The notes under the pieces were generated by a model. That model worked only from the letters and a program-made list of their open reading frames with translations. It was not told the DNA's origin and ran no database searches. Position numbers and translations under genes: made by a program. Shown here in pieces: positions 18,043-27,296 of a DNA stretch of 47,576 nt. Origin of the DNA: an uncultured Lachnospiraceae bacterium (GTDB taxonomy: Bacteria > Bacillota > Clostridia > Lachnospirales > Lachnospiraceae); assembly GCA_902781215.1 (NCBI GenBank), contig CACZIO010000020.1:1-47576 (forward strand), read 5' to 3'. Each line of letters opens with the position of its first letter. Position 1 is the first letter of the stretch.

Positions 18043-19029
18043 ATGGCAGCACAAAACATTCCCGATAACAATCTCTGTGAAAAAACCAATCACTGGATCG
18101 ACCAGAACCGGACAGCCATCGGACAGAAGATCCTCTGCGCCGGCCTTCCGGATGGCGCCGTGGACCACCTGACCCATCTCTTTCCCGGGGCCGCGATCGT
18201 CTGTCTGAAAAAAGAAAAGGCGCCCGCAGATTCCCCGGAATCCGCAGGCAGATCCTCCTCTGTCCTCACGATCGCCTCGGACCTGGGCAGCTACGAGGGC
18301 GGCCTTTTTGACACCGTGATCTGCGCCGACAGCGCGCCGCTCTGTCCCGAGACACCGGCGGAGGATTTTCCGCAGTGGGAACAGGGCACCTTCTACCTGC
18401 GGCGGGCCACCCTGCTGATGGAATACTACGAGGCAAAAGCCCACGCCATGCGCCGCCACCTGCGCCCGGGCGGAACCCTCCTGGCGCTCGTGCGCGCTGA
18501 CCACGACGAGTACCTTCTGGGCTTCTGCTTCGCCCTTGCGGCCGAGGAGATGCAGCTGGATCCCGCATCCCTGCGCCAGATCCTCTGCCGGGAAAACGGC
18601 GGGCGGGTGACCCTGCAGGGCATCGCCGCACAGGCCGGCGCCCGCTCCGACATCGGGAGCCTGGTCGCGGAAAACCTCAACTTCTCCCTGGACCGGATGA
18701 ACACTGCCGCGGAGCAGATGCAGGGCCGCGAGGCCGAGATCTTCATCCAGGCGGACGCCGCCGACCTGCGGCGCGGCTACCACCTCTACCGGGACGGGCA
18801 GCTCATGGGCAAGCTGGCTCTCTACAACTCCGTCCAGCGCCCCGATGTCATCTACTACTTCACGGATGTGGCCGGCGACGGCCCCTACCTGCGCCGCTTC
18901 CACGAACAGGACGCCCAGAAGGTCCTCCGCCACCTGGTCGGAGAGCTGCACCGCCAGAAGGCCACCGACAAATCCATCACCTGGAAGGAGCTGGAGATGC
19001 AGGACAGCTGGCAGGAGATTGAAAAATAA
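18043..19029 (+). CDS. Putative SAM-dependent methyltransferase-like protein
   Basis: A 328-residue soluble protein I do not recognise with certainty. The middle holds FDTVICADSAPL and RHLRPGGTLLALVRADHDEYLLGF, which resemble motifs IV and V of class I methyltransferases, but the usual glycine-rich motif I (GxGxG) is not visible, so it could be a degenerate or non-catalytic member. The last ~120 residues look like a separate alpha/beta domain. The region before the ATG has a rather distant AAGGA. It is monocistronic, preceded by a perfect palindrome and followed by a strong terminator. Confidence 0.55.
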   Translation: MAAQNIPDNNLCEKTNHWIDQNRTAIGQKILCAGLPDGAVDHLTHLFPGAAIVCLKKEKAPADSPESAGRSSSVLTIASDLGSYEGGLFDTVICADSAPLCPETPAEDFPQWEQGTFYLRRATLLMEYYEAKAHAMRRHLRPGGTLLALVRADHDEYLLGFCFALAAEEMQLDPASLRQILCRENGGRVTLQGIAAQAGARSDIGSLVAENLNFSLDRMNTAAEQMQGREAEIFIQADAADLRRGYHLYRDGQLMGKLALYNSVQRPDVIYYFTDVAGDGPYLRRFHEQDAQKVLRHLVGELHRQKATDKSITWKELEMQDSWQEIEK

Positions 19030-19096
19030 AAAGCACTTCCTTCTGGAGGCTGCCGTAAACCCGAAAAATATATTGAGCATACTGAGATAAACGCCA

Positions 19097-19137
19097 AAGA
19101 ACCCGCAGGCAGTCCGTGAACTGTCTGCGGGTTCTTT
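19097..19137 (+). terminator. rho-independent terminator
   Basis: AAGAACCCGCAG and its complement CTGCGGGTTCTT form the stem, with an inner AGT/ACT pair, then TTTTCCCC. It ends the methyltransferase-like gene. The GC-rich stretch 19140-19322 beyond it shows inverted CCGGCC motifs but no gene. Confidence 0.85.
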
Positions 19138-19322
19138 TCCCCCTTTATTTCATGAAACACAGCAGCGGGCTGCCATGATTTCACCGTATAACAGCGCGTG
19201 CCGGCCGCCATTTTCCCCTGGCCGGCCGCGGGACCGGCGGACCGGCCAGGCCGCCCCGGCTTTGCCGCCCTGCTTTATATCAGCCGCGGTCATTTTACAC
19301 ACCGCGCACCCGTCTGAACAGA

Positions 19323-19755
19323 TCAGGCGACGGGCTGTTTTTTCAGGTATCCTGAAATCTCACCGATATTGGTGAGCTTGCGGTAGGAATCCTCCTCCGG
19401 CATCAGCAGGGTCGGTGCCTGGATGATGCTGTGGTGCTCCGCGAAGGAGGCGCCTTCTTTTTCATCCGCATAGACGACTCTGTAGTCAATGCCGGCCTTC
19501 TCCAGCATCTTCTTCGCCGCGCCGCAGTTGGGGCAGGTGTGGGTCGCGACCAAGATGGCCTGCTGACCGTCTGCACCGTTCTTCGCTGCGGGAGCAGTCT
19601 GCGCGGTCTGGCCCGCCTGATCTGCGGGGGCTGCCTGCAGGGTGGGCATTTCGGAGGCGCCTGCGCCGGCTGCGCTCACAAAAGCCTGTGCCATCTGCTT
19701 CTGCTGTACCGCCCAGGCTGCGCCGGCGGTGCCGGCCGTTCCGCGGATCGGCTTG
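19323..19755 (-). pseudogene. nrdD: displaced native 3' end of nrdD (thioredoxin-like domain)
   Basis: This is the host's own end of nrdD, cut off by the transposon. Read leftward from the target duplication it encodes the linker KPIRGTAGTAG..., an Ala/Gln-rich stretch and a thioredoxin-like domain with VATHTCPNCGAAKKML and QAPTLLMPEEDSYRKLTNIGEIS. It matches the transposon-encoded tail of the intact nrdD at about 46 of 73 positions. Joining position 19750 to 32206 gives the frame ...YAEKKMGKPIRGTAG... without a break, proving where it came from. The reading frame also stays open into the left transposon end up to an ATG at 19841 with GGGGA upstream, so a free-standing thioredoxin-like protein of 172 residues might be made. 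Confidence 0.88.
19751..19755. repeat. nrdD: target-site duplication, left copy (GCTTG)
   Basis: GCTTG immediately outside the left transposon end. The same five bases lie outside the right end at 32206-32210. Five-base duplications are characteristic of Tn7-like transposition. Confidence 0.88.
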
Positions 19756-19889
19756 TGTTTCCCTACAATTATAAATGAAACAAGATTGCCTATTTCCCCG
19801 AAGATTTTCGATATTTCTACAATTATAAACGAAATATGCATTTTGTATCCCCGGGATTTGTTATCGTTTTTCTACAATTATAAATGAAA
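19756..19889. repeat. left transposon end with three TnsB-site-like repeats
   Basis: Three copies of CTACAATTATAAAYGAAA at 19763-19780, 19817-19834 and 19872-19889, spaced 54 and 55 bp. The first starts 7 bp inside the terminus, exactly as at the right end. The complement TTTCRTTTATAATTGTAG matches the right-end repeat TTACGTTTTAAATTGTTG at about 14 of 18 positions. Confidence 0.88.
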
Positions 19890-19999
19890 CATGTTGTGGA
19901 ACAGCGTGTATACTACCATATGAAGGCCAACATGCTTCTATACTATACCACATCTTCCTTCGCATAACAAAGGGGATGCCTTCATAAAGCACAAAAAGA

Positions 20000-20018
20000 G
20001 CGCCGATATTCTCGGCGC
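20000..20018 (-). terminator. terminator of the transposon cargo operon
   Basis: GCGCCGA and TCGGCGC pair around five bases; on the minus strand CTCTTTTTG follows. It lies about 125 bp after the ribbon-helix-helix gene and before the left end repeats. Confidence 0.75.
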
Positions 20019-20142
20019 CCATTTTGTGTCTTCCCGACACAGCTTCGTCCGTATATGGAACACGGCATGCATCTCCATATTTGTAAATTCTCTGTACATG
20101 CAGAGATCCAAACAGATAGTTTTATATTCTTCTGAGTCAAAC

Positions 20143-20328
20143 TTACCCGAACGGGCTGCGTTCTTCTTCCGGCTTATCGAAATATTCCTTGAAAAATTTT
20201 TCCATTATCTTCTCAGTCGCTGCCGTCTTATTAAGGCCCGTCTCCTTACAGAACCGGTCAAGCTGGTCATATATATAAGAAGAAAGTTTTATGTTCAGGT
20301 ACCGGGCGTCCTTCTTTTCCCTGGGCAT
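20143..20328 (-). CDS. Ribbon-helix-helix (Arc/MetJ/CopG-like) small DNA-binding protein
   Basis: A 61-residue basic protein starting MPREKKDARYLNIKLSSYIY at the ATG 20328, with AGGAGAAG upstream; a longer in-frame reading overlaps the previous gene and has no site. The pattern YLNIKLSSYIYDQLDRFCKETGLNKTAATEKIMEKFF fits a short beta strand followed by two helices (RHH fold). The gene starts 11 bp after the restriction-modification gene stops and is surely cotranscribed. It may regulate that operon or the transposon; a lone antitoxin or conjugal regulator is possible. The function is inferred from fold only. Confidence 0.7.
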   Translation of the reverse strand: MPREKKDARYLNIKLSSYIYDQLDRFCKETGLNKTAATEKIMEKFFKEYFDKPEEERSPFG

Positions 20329-20339
20329 ATTTCTTCTCC

Positions 20340-23099
20340 TTATTTGCTGGTTGCTTGTACTTTTTCCTGATACAGTCGCATCAGCCACGCAACGCACGCC
20401 GCCTCATTCGTCTCTTTGATCGGCATGCCATAGGCCTGCATGACAGCTATGTCGTTGGCCTGGTGAGCTTTCCGCAGCTCCGGAGGCATCGTCAGAGGGT
20501 CGTAAAGGTCCGCCAACGAGCTATCAGGGTAGATAGAACGAGCATCGAGGATCCCCTGGGCGGTCTGCTCGATTCTCTGTTTTTGCTCCCTTGATGGCTC
20601 CGGCCACGGAAAGTTATTGTAAACAATATCCTTGCTATATCTATAATCTCCTTTCAAACGACCGCAAACAGCTCGCATCCATGACATGTGGACATTAGAT
20701 GTCAAGACGCCAAAATGATAAATGCTTGCATCCGGCACAATCTGTACCTGGTTCGTCGGTATTGTACTCCCGTCATAATACGCCATAGGTATGTATCGTC
20801 TACGCTCGCCTGACACGATTGGCATCGCAATGAACCTGCTCGGATTATTCGTGTCACGGAAGGTTGTTGGGGTATCTGCAAGTTTTTGTGTGCTTTTATC
20901 CTTCATTGCAAGACGGTTTTGCCGACAAAGTTCGACGCGCTCCATTATCCGCTTATCAGCCTTGATATCGGCAGGCGTCGCATCCACGAGCCAAAGCACA
21001 TAGCGCTTTTTGTTGTAAAGCATTTCAGACCCGCCAATCAGCTTTTTGACAAATCGGCATGATGCAAACTTCGGATAGTCGGCCTCCTCTATCTTCAAGG
21101 CATCGCCGTCCAAAGGAACATTTCCATTCCGCATCTTTGGTACATCACATATAGGCCTGGAATGGTTGGTAACGAATACATTAGGCGCATCAATAAGATA
21201 TCCGTTGATTCGGGTCACCTGATGTGGCTCACCTGTATCATCAAAGATAATCTTCGTAGAAACGTCTTGGTAGGAAAACCCAACAATGACACAATACACA
21301 TGTGCTTTGGCACTTGCTTCGCTGTCCCATATAAAGGTACGGTATGCAAAAATAATTTTGACTCCCAAAGGTAACAACTTCCTCCAGATGGCGGGGACCT
21401 GTTCTCCCTGACAAATGCTGTTTGTTGAGACGAACGCTGTTTTGATGTTCGTTCCTTCCATCAGCCTTGCAGCGAGGACGTACCAACAGGCGACATAATC
21501 CACATCTTTATAATCAAAAAATCTTGTTATATCCTGTTGTTGCTCTTTTGTCCTGTACCTGCGTCCTACGAAAGGTGGATTTCCGATGATGTAAGACAAC
21601 CTTTCGACAGGCACGTAATCTTTCCACTCCACTTTTAGCGCATTTTTTTCAGCAATCCCTTGATAATCCCTTAGCGGGAAGAAATCCATCTGCGTATGAA
21701 TGACATCCTCTGTTTCCCGCATCATCTGGCTTTCAGCAATCCAGAGCGCTGTTTTTGCGACTGCGACAGCAAAATCATTGATTTCAATTCCATAGAATTG
21801 ATGGATTGTTACTTTGATTGGGCTGTCTTCCTCAAATCCGAATGAAATCTGCCCGTCTGTCAGCTTACGATCAGCCGCTACTTTTAAGCGTAAGACTTCG
21901 TTTTCCAGTCGTCTCAAACATAGATATGTCTCCGTCAAAAAATTTCCGCTTCCACATGCCGGATCGAAAAACACCAGAGATGCTAACTTTCTCTGGAAAG
22001 AGTTCAAGCGCCTTTTTTGTGTTGCAAGGACAGAAATTCCGCGGATCTCCCGCATTTCTGCCTTCAGGTCATCTAAAAAAAGAGGATCAATCAGTTTGTG
22101 TATATTCTCGAGACTGGTATAATGCATGCCACCGGATCTGCGCGTCTCCGGATTAAGCGTTGACTCAAAAACTGCCCCAAAGATTGTGGGAGATATTTTG
22201 CTCCAATCGAAACGTGCAGCCTCCGCCAGCGTGTCCTTTAAGTCTTGGGTGATTTTAGGAATAATAATGTTTTCATCGGAAAAAAGCCCGCCATTGACAT
22301 AAGGAAAAGCCGCCAAATCATCATCTAGATACAGATCCGCTCGATTATCCAATGGAGTATCCAGTACCCGAAACATCTCCAAGAGCTTTCCTCTGATATC
22401 TCCTGGTCGATAACGCAGGATATATTTACTGAAAGAATCCTTAGATCCGAAAAGACCGGCATCCTCCGCATAAAAACAGAAGACTAAACGAACACACAAG
22501 ATATTGAGGGATTTTTGTGTGCGAGAGGCCAGCGGATCATTATATTGCTCAAGAAACCTATCACGTATTTTGCCAACGAGCTCTCCTGCAGCCTTTGATA
22601 ATTCGACTTCTTCTGTAATCTTGTTCTGTTTTTTGTTGACCAGGAAGTCCAATAAGTGATACTTCGTCTGCAGATCTGCCAAAGTCAACTTTACGGGCTC
22701 TGGCTGCATGACCGACATGTCATAAATCCAAACCTCGGCGAAATTGGATGTGATGATCCAGCGAGCTTTTTCTGCGTATGGGAGCAAGTTATCGTATTCC
22801 TTTGCTTGCTCATAAGGAGTCTTGTTGTCGTGCCCAGGCTGTGGCTTGTCCAATGGAATTCCAAGGCTTTTCTGCTCAATCACTACGTGCGTCTCGGGGA
22901 TATAGACATCGATCCGCTTCTTTGACTTTTCCCCGGCGACCTTCTTCTCAAACTCCACGCGCTCCGTCACACGTTCAACACCAAAAACATCCGAAAGCAG
23001 CTCGATCCAGTAAGACCTGGCATGCTCATCTTCTTTTCCCTTGCCGTTCCATCTATAGAAAAACTGCCGTGCAGCCTCTCTCTGCTGAGAATCTGTCAT
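20340..23099 (-). CDS. MmeI-like type IIL restriction-modification enzyme
   Basis: A single-chain enzyme that both methylates and cuts DNA, here probably anti-phage cargo. It has 919 residues, the usual MmeI size. The N-terminal nuclease motif is D64-X10-E75-Q-K77 (RIDVYIPETHVVIEQKS). A helical spacer follows, then the adenine-methyltransferase core with motif I DPACGSGNFL at D379 and motif IV NPPF at N507, and a C-terminal target-recognition region. GAGGAT lies before the ATG. The nearest alternatives (BREX PglX, DISARM methylase) lack this compact nuclease-methylase layout and their partner genes are absent. Base composition is like the rest of the transposon. Confidence 0.85.
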   Translation of the reverse strand: MTDSQQREAARQFFYRWNGKGKEDEHARSYWIELLSDVFGVERVTERVEFEKKVAGEKSKKRIDVYIPETHVVIEQKSLGIPLDKPQPGHDNKTPYEQAKEYDNLLPYAEKARWIITSNFAEVWIYDMSVMQPEPVKLTLADLQTKYHLLDFLVNKKQNKITEEVELSKAAGELVGKIRDRFLEQYNDPLASRTQKSLNILCVRLVFCFYAEDAGLFGSKDSFSKYILRYRPGDIRGKLLEMFRVLDTPLDNRADLYLDDDLAAFPYVNGGLFSDENIIIPKITQDLKDTLAEAARFDWSKISPTIFGAVFESTLNPETRRSGGMHYTSLENIHKLIDPLFLDDLKAEMREIRGISVLATQKRRLNSFQRKLASLVFFDPACGSGNFLTETYLCLRRLENEVLRLKVAADRKLTDGQISFGFEEDSPIKVTIHQFYGIEINDFAVAVAKTALWIAESQMMRETEDVIHTQMDFFPLRDYQGIAEKNALKVEWKDYVPVERLSYIIGNPPFVGRRYRTKEQQQDITRFFDYKDVDYVACWYVLAARLMEGTNIKTAFVSTNSICQGEQVPAIWRKLLPLGVKIIFAYRTFIWDSEASAKAHVYCVIVGFSYQDVSTKIIFDDTGEPHQVTRINGYLIDAPNVFVTNHSRPICDVPKMRNGNVPLDGDALKIEEADYPKFASCRFVKKLIGGSEMLYNKKRYVLWLVDATPADIKADKRIMERVELCRQNRLAMKDKSTQKLADTPTTFRDTNNPSRFIAMPIVSGERRRYIPMAYYDGSTIPTNQVQIVPDASIYHFGVLTSNVHMSWMRAVCGRLKGDYRYSKDIVYNNFPWPEPSREQKQRIEQTAQGILDARSIYPDSSLADLYDPLTMPPELRKAHQANDIAVMQAYGMPIKETNEAACVAWLMRLYQEKVQATSK

Positions 23100-23402
23100 A
23101 GTTTATCCTCGTTACTGTCCTTCTTAGCCCTTTGTCAGCCCTGCTATACTCATCTCTTCTTGCATGCGAAAGCAGACTGCAGAACCATTTCGTCGGACTT
23201 CCAGGCTCTTGCTGATAAGGGCTTATAGAAAGTAGGGGCCAAACCAGCAAGATACAGCATTTTGACCTGGTTACCTTCTACTCATTTGCCCGTATCGTCA
23301 ACACGTTTCAACAATATATTACACTTTATTCGAACATTTGTCCACTGTAAAGAAATATCTCCAGCATATTCTTTCTTTTCAATATGTTAATATGCATATC
23401 CG
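23100..23402. other. intergenic stretch between tnsC and cargo
   Basis: About 300 bp without a gene. On the minus strand it must hold the promoter of the restriction-modification gene; a TTGACG-like hexamer is visible near 23297, but no convincing -10 at the right spacing. It marks the border between the transposition module and the cargo module. Confidence 0.35.
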
Positions 23403-25037
23403 TCATTCATTATCTTCCAGGAATGATAATATTTCCGCAGGTGAGGCCTTTTTCTTCTTAGGTGCCTTTCTCTTATCTGTTTTCCCTGCGTTTTGAAGTT
23501 TTTTGAATGTCATCCTCATGATGGCTATATCATCATTGGACTTTTCTTTTCCCTCCTTGGAACCAAGTACCTTATCGACCATATTTTCTATCGTAGAAGC
23601 ATTGAACCTGTCGTCAATCTCCATGATCCTGCTCACAACGAACTGCTTCAGTTCTATGATCCGTTCCGCGTCTGGTGCCTTGTTGGCGTTCAGCGCCGCT
23701 TTCTCAGCGGCCTTTCTTTTCTCTTCCTGCGCGATCTGCTGCATATCATCATTGGCTTGTTTCGCGAGCTTCGCTCTTTCAGCTTCGACCTTCGGGTCTT
23801 TCAGGTTCGACAAAAGATCCATCACCCCCGGGTAATGCCGTTCCATCGTTCTCTGGACATAATCCGCATTGACCTTTGGCTTCCTCTGCGCTCGTACATA
23901 ATCTATGTTCATGTACATGTAAAGTCCTATAAGCTGATCAATGATCCCTTTTGTACAGTCGTACAGCTTATCGATGAGCTCCTCATCCGGTTCGACAAGT
24001 TTGTTAAACCACTGGTATTTAAACAATTGCTTCACATTATAATCAAACAGCACTCTGTTCTGGCAGTATACATCTGCGTGTATCTCCGCTCCCAGTCGCC
24101 TTGACTGCCGGAGGTTCCCCGAAAAGATCTTTCCATATGAGTCCTCAGTACCGACAACACCGAAGGCAACTTTTGTCTTATTGGACAGTTCGAGGATGCT
24201 CTCAAAAGAGTTTTCCAGCGTGGCATCAAAGTGTATGTGCTGGATCTCGTCAAAGATAATGATCCCAATGGCAAACTTCTCTATTAGTTGCCGCACCCTG
24301 TCAGTATAGACAGACAGAGTCCCCCGTTCTCCGGCGTCCAGTTCATTCTCATATACTGGCTTTACATTTCCAAGAGCACGGTCTATAGCAACGCCTATGT
24401 TCTTGTACAGGCCTCTGAAATTAGAATGCGGCGGGCACTGGACAACAAGATATACGATCTGCGGGTAGGTGGTCATCCCTTTCCCTTTGTGTATGATGTA
24501 CTGCGGATAGTTGCGGAACAATGTTTCAAGCGCTGATGACTTTCCGCACCCGGAATAGCCGAGCATCGTTATGCCGGCATTCGTTGCGGAAGCATCATTT
24601 CCAATAAGAACGCCGTCCGCTTGATGTTTTTGATTATGGGCTTCATATCCCAGACTTATGTCGCCGCCCTCGTCACGGAACATCGCTCGTGCCCGATAAG
24701 ACAGGACCAGCGCATTAAACACTTCATCTTCAAGTTCATAATTTAATGGCAGAGGGAACCGTACGTCCCTCAGTTTCAATATAGATAATATCTTTTCGTG
24801 TGGCTCCTTCTTTTTTTCTTCTTCGTACCTGTATCCGGGAATACCTCTCCGGCAGGCAATATCAAGTTCGCTCTGTATTCTTGGCTTTGGAAGCGCTTCT
24901 ATATACGGGTTTCCCGTATCCGTGCTGTAACTAACGTACCTTGCCTTTACTCCTCTCATTGATAGATAATCAACTGCATCATACTGTCTGCTGCCATTTT
25001 CCAGTTTTTCGTACTCATATTCTATAAATGAAGACAT
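23403..25037 (-). CDS. tnsC: TnsC-like AAA+ ATPase, transposition regulator
   Basis: ATP-dependent regulator that links target-bound TniQ/TnsD to the TnsAB transposase. The 544-residue protein has Walker A GYSGCGKSS (residues 160-168) and Walker B IIIFDEIQHI (D263-E264), the TnsC/TniB-type IQH after the acidic pair, within an AAA_22-like domain. Before the ATPase lies a ~140-residue N-terminal extension, and after it a charged Ala/Lys-rich region (about 440-475) and a lysine-rich C-terminus. GGGAGG precedes the ATG. It is the last gene of the tniQ-tnsA-tnsB-tnsC operon, 81 bp after tnsB. Confidence 0.92.
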   Translation of the reverse strand: MSSFIEYEYEKLENGSRQYDAVDYLSMRGVKARYVSYSTDTGNPYIEALPKPRIQSELDIACRRGIPGYRYEEEKKKEPHEKILSILKLRDVRFPLPLNYELEDEVFNALVLSYRARAMFRDEGGDISLGYEAHNQKHQADGVLIGNDASATNAGITMLGYSGCGKSSALETLFRNYPQYIIHKGKGMTTYPQIVYLVVQCPPHSNFRGLYKNIGVAIDRALGNVKPVYENELDAGERGTLSVYTDRVRQLIEKFAIGIIIFDEIQHIHFDATLENSFESILELSNKTKVAFGVVGTEDSYGKIFSGNLRQSRRLGAEIHADVYCQNRVLFDYNVKQLFKYQWFNKLVEPDEELIDKLYDCTKGIIDQLIGLYMYMNIDYVRAQRKPKVNADYVQRTMERHYPGVMDLLSNLKDPKVEAERAKLAKQANDDMQQIAQEEKRKAAEKAALNANKAPDAERIIELKQFVVSRIMEIDDRFNASTIENMVDKVLGSKEGKEKSNDDIAIMRMTFKKLQNAGKTDKRKAPKKKKASPAEILSFLEDNE

Positions 25038-25118
25038 TGTCTTCCTCCCTTGCCCCGTTGTCCGTATTTGTTAATATTTCCATAAAGCAGTACGTTATTT
25101 AGTTTTTTTGACGTGTGG

Positions 25119-27296
25119 TCAGCTGTCCTCCTCTTCGTATTCTCCTTCATAGTCGTAGAAATTACCGACCATATTGAGATATTCTTTTTCTGTCAGTTCC
25201 TGCCTTGGTTCCGTGGCTTCAGACGGTCCCGGCAAACCGATATCAATTATCTTTGTGCTGTCGGAACCTTCCCCGATAGCTTTCCCTTCTTCCTTAGCGA
25301 TCCTGTCGGTGATAGAGTCCATTCTGTTGATCAGCTGTTTTTCCTGCTCTCTCACCTTTTTCATGTTTGCAGTCTCTGCATATGTAGGGCTGTTAGCCTT
25401 GGCAGATTCAACAATATTTTCCACAAGGTCCGCCCGCATAGCGTCGATCTCCTCATTCCTTTGACGCGCTTCTTTGTTTTTGACTGCTATCATTTTGAAG
25501 TAATCTCTTGTTTCTTTGAATGTCAGTCCTTTAATATCCCCTTGCCAGCCGACCCCTTCATTCAGTTCCGCGTAGACCATGTTTCCAACAGAATCCGTGT
25601 AATAAATCCTGCTGTTATCCCTTGGGTCATATCTGACGCTTAGAGCATACTTTTTATTCTGGGCCCTGTACATACGGCCAAGGAGGTCCTCATCATCATA
25701 GTTTATATACGTGAGTCCTTTGAAATGGATGCCCTTCTTGTCGATCTTCCCCTGTTTTGGTATGAGCAGTTTATATAAATAATCTGTTCTGTCTGTGATC
25801 GGACGGGGAGCGCCTTTTGTTTTGCAGTAGTACTCCCACAGCACAGAAGGGGTAGAATCTATCCCGTCCTTTATCTCACAGGCACGAGGCTTATAGTTGT
25901 CCATATGTTTTTGGTTGTAGGACAGGATACAGATCAACAGCATCTTTGTGAAATCATGCACCGTAAGAACAGCCTGCTTGTGATGCTGGGAGTCATGCCT
26001 TTTCTGGATCTGCCCGGCACCCTCTGTGTAAGGATTGACCATCGTGTGGATCTGATGGAACCACTGTTCTATCATGCCTTTCATGCTTCCTGAACCCCCG
26101 GTGACAATGTGTCTGTTGATCCCGAGGGCATTACACAGCTTTTCGGCCGGATCGGATTTGTAATCAGAGCCCCGGTCAGAATAGAAATCCAAAGGCAGGA
26201 AATTGGAAGGGAAGAGCCGTTCGTCATTAAGATCGATGTCATATTTTGCACAAAACTCTTTTTTGTCCTCTCCAAGGTTCAGGAACAGGTTTGTATATCC
26301 GAGAAAACTGTTATTCTCCAAACTCACAGAGACCGCGACGACCGCATGTGTCAGCACATCCCTCATGCAGTAAACGATAGGCCTTCCGATAGTCTGGTTC
26401 GTTACGCTATTGAATAACGAGATCAGGGAAAGGTCTACTTCAAGAGAATCAGCTTCTACTTTTTCGCCCGGTGCTTCCACATTTGCGACATCCTCCGACA
26501 GAAGAAGCCTCTTGTTGTTGCGCTGTTCCATCTTTGATGTCTTGATCGCGTCATACTCTTCCCTGGGCAGGTTTTTATGGCAATAATAGTAGAACTGCCT
26601 GAATGTCGGCCTTTCATCGATCGGCAGCAGCCTGCTCTGTATTTTCCCTCCTACTACAACATCATGAAAAAAATATCTGTTGTTCATGGTGTCGTACGCT
26701 GCCTTGAAGCTCTTCGCTCTGCCTGATTTGTAAAAGCTAAGGCCATACTTGAACGCTTCTATGACTTCGGGAGTAAGGGGGCACCCGGCCGCGATCCCGA
26801 GATCTCCTTTTGATCCGCGTTTTTTACCCGCTTCACTGTCTCCGGTCTTGGGACGTTTCTTGCGAAGGAGCGATGACTCTTTCATCCCTGATTGGAGATA
26901 AGTTCGGCAAATACGCCAAAATCTCGGTCTTGTTAAGTTGTATTTGATCAGGATATCGTCTATTTCCTGTCTATGGAGTTTTCCATTTAGGCTCAAATAT
27001 GATGGAGCATATGTCGCATTTATATCCTTTATTATGTTTTTCCTTAATTCAAATGCCCTTTTTTCTGCTTCAGACAGCGTCGCTGTATCAACCACCGCCG
27101 CTTCAACATCTTTAATCACTCTTATATCTTCATTTAAAACACCAGTTCTGATTGCTTGAAGATCGTGTTCCCCAATGTTTATTTTGGGAGTATTCATCTG
27201 ACACAGTACGATGGACGGTGATGAAATATAAATAATCCTGTATATGCTTTTATCAATCTGCAGGATATCCCCGACCTGTATAACTACTTCGTTCAT
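25119..27296 (-). CDS. tnsB: TnsB-like DDE transposase
   Basis: The strand-transfer transposase, which binds the end repeats and joins 3' ends to the target. The 725-residue protein has an N-terminal DNA-binding part with helix-turn-helix character (about 90-260) and a retroviral-integrase-type core with D283 (EADSLEVDL), D374 (FYSDRGSDYKSD) and E410 (GSMKGMIEQWF), giving the D-35-E spacing expected. A Mu-type beta barrel and an acidic tail ending YEGEYEEEDS follow. Its ATG abuts the tnsA stop (TAAATG), so translation is coupled. Confidence 0.95.
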   Translation of the reverse strand: MNEVVIQVGDILQIDKSIYRIIYISSPSIVLCQMNTPKINIGEHDLQAIRTGVLNEDIRVIKDVEAAVVDTATLSEAEKRAFELRKNIIKDINATYAPSYLSLNGKLHRQEIDDILIKYNLTRPRFWRICRTYLQSGMKESSLLRKKRPKTGDSEAGKKRGSKGDLGIAAGCPLTPEVIEAFKYGLSFYKSGRAKSFKAAYDTMNNRYFFHDVVVGGKIQSRLLPIDERPTFRQFYYYCHKNLPREEYDAIKTSKMEQRNNKRLLLSEDVANVEAPGEKVEADSLEVDLSLISLFNSVTNQTIGRPIVYCMRDVLTHAVVAVSVSLENNSFLGYTNLFLNLGEDKKEFCAKYDIDLNDERLFPSNFLPLDFYSDRGSDYKSDPAEKLCNALGINRHIVTGGSGSMKGMIEQWFHQIHTMVNPYTEGAGQIQKRHDSQHHKQAVLTVHDFTKMLLICILSYNQKHMDNYKPRACEIKDGIDSTPSVLWEYYCKTKGAPRPITDRTDYLYKLLIPKQGKIDKKGIHFKGLTYINYDDEDLLGRMYRAQNKKYALSVRYDPRDNSRIYYTDSVGNMVYAELNEGVGWQGDIKGLTFKETRDYFKMIAVKNKEARQRNEEIDAMRADLVENIVESAKANSPTYAETANMKKVREQEKQLINRMDSITDRIAKEEGKAIGEGSDSTKIIDIGLPGPSEATEPRQELTEKEYLNMVGNFYDYEGEYEEEDS

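Noticed and set aside
20340-23099. BREX PglX or DISARM methylase
   Set aside because: Length, the D-X10-EQK nuclease motif and the lack of partner genes fit the MmeI-like family better.
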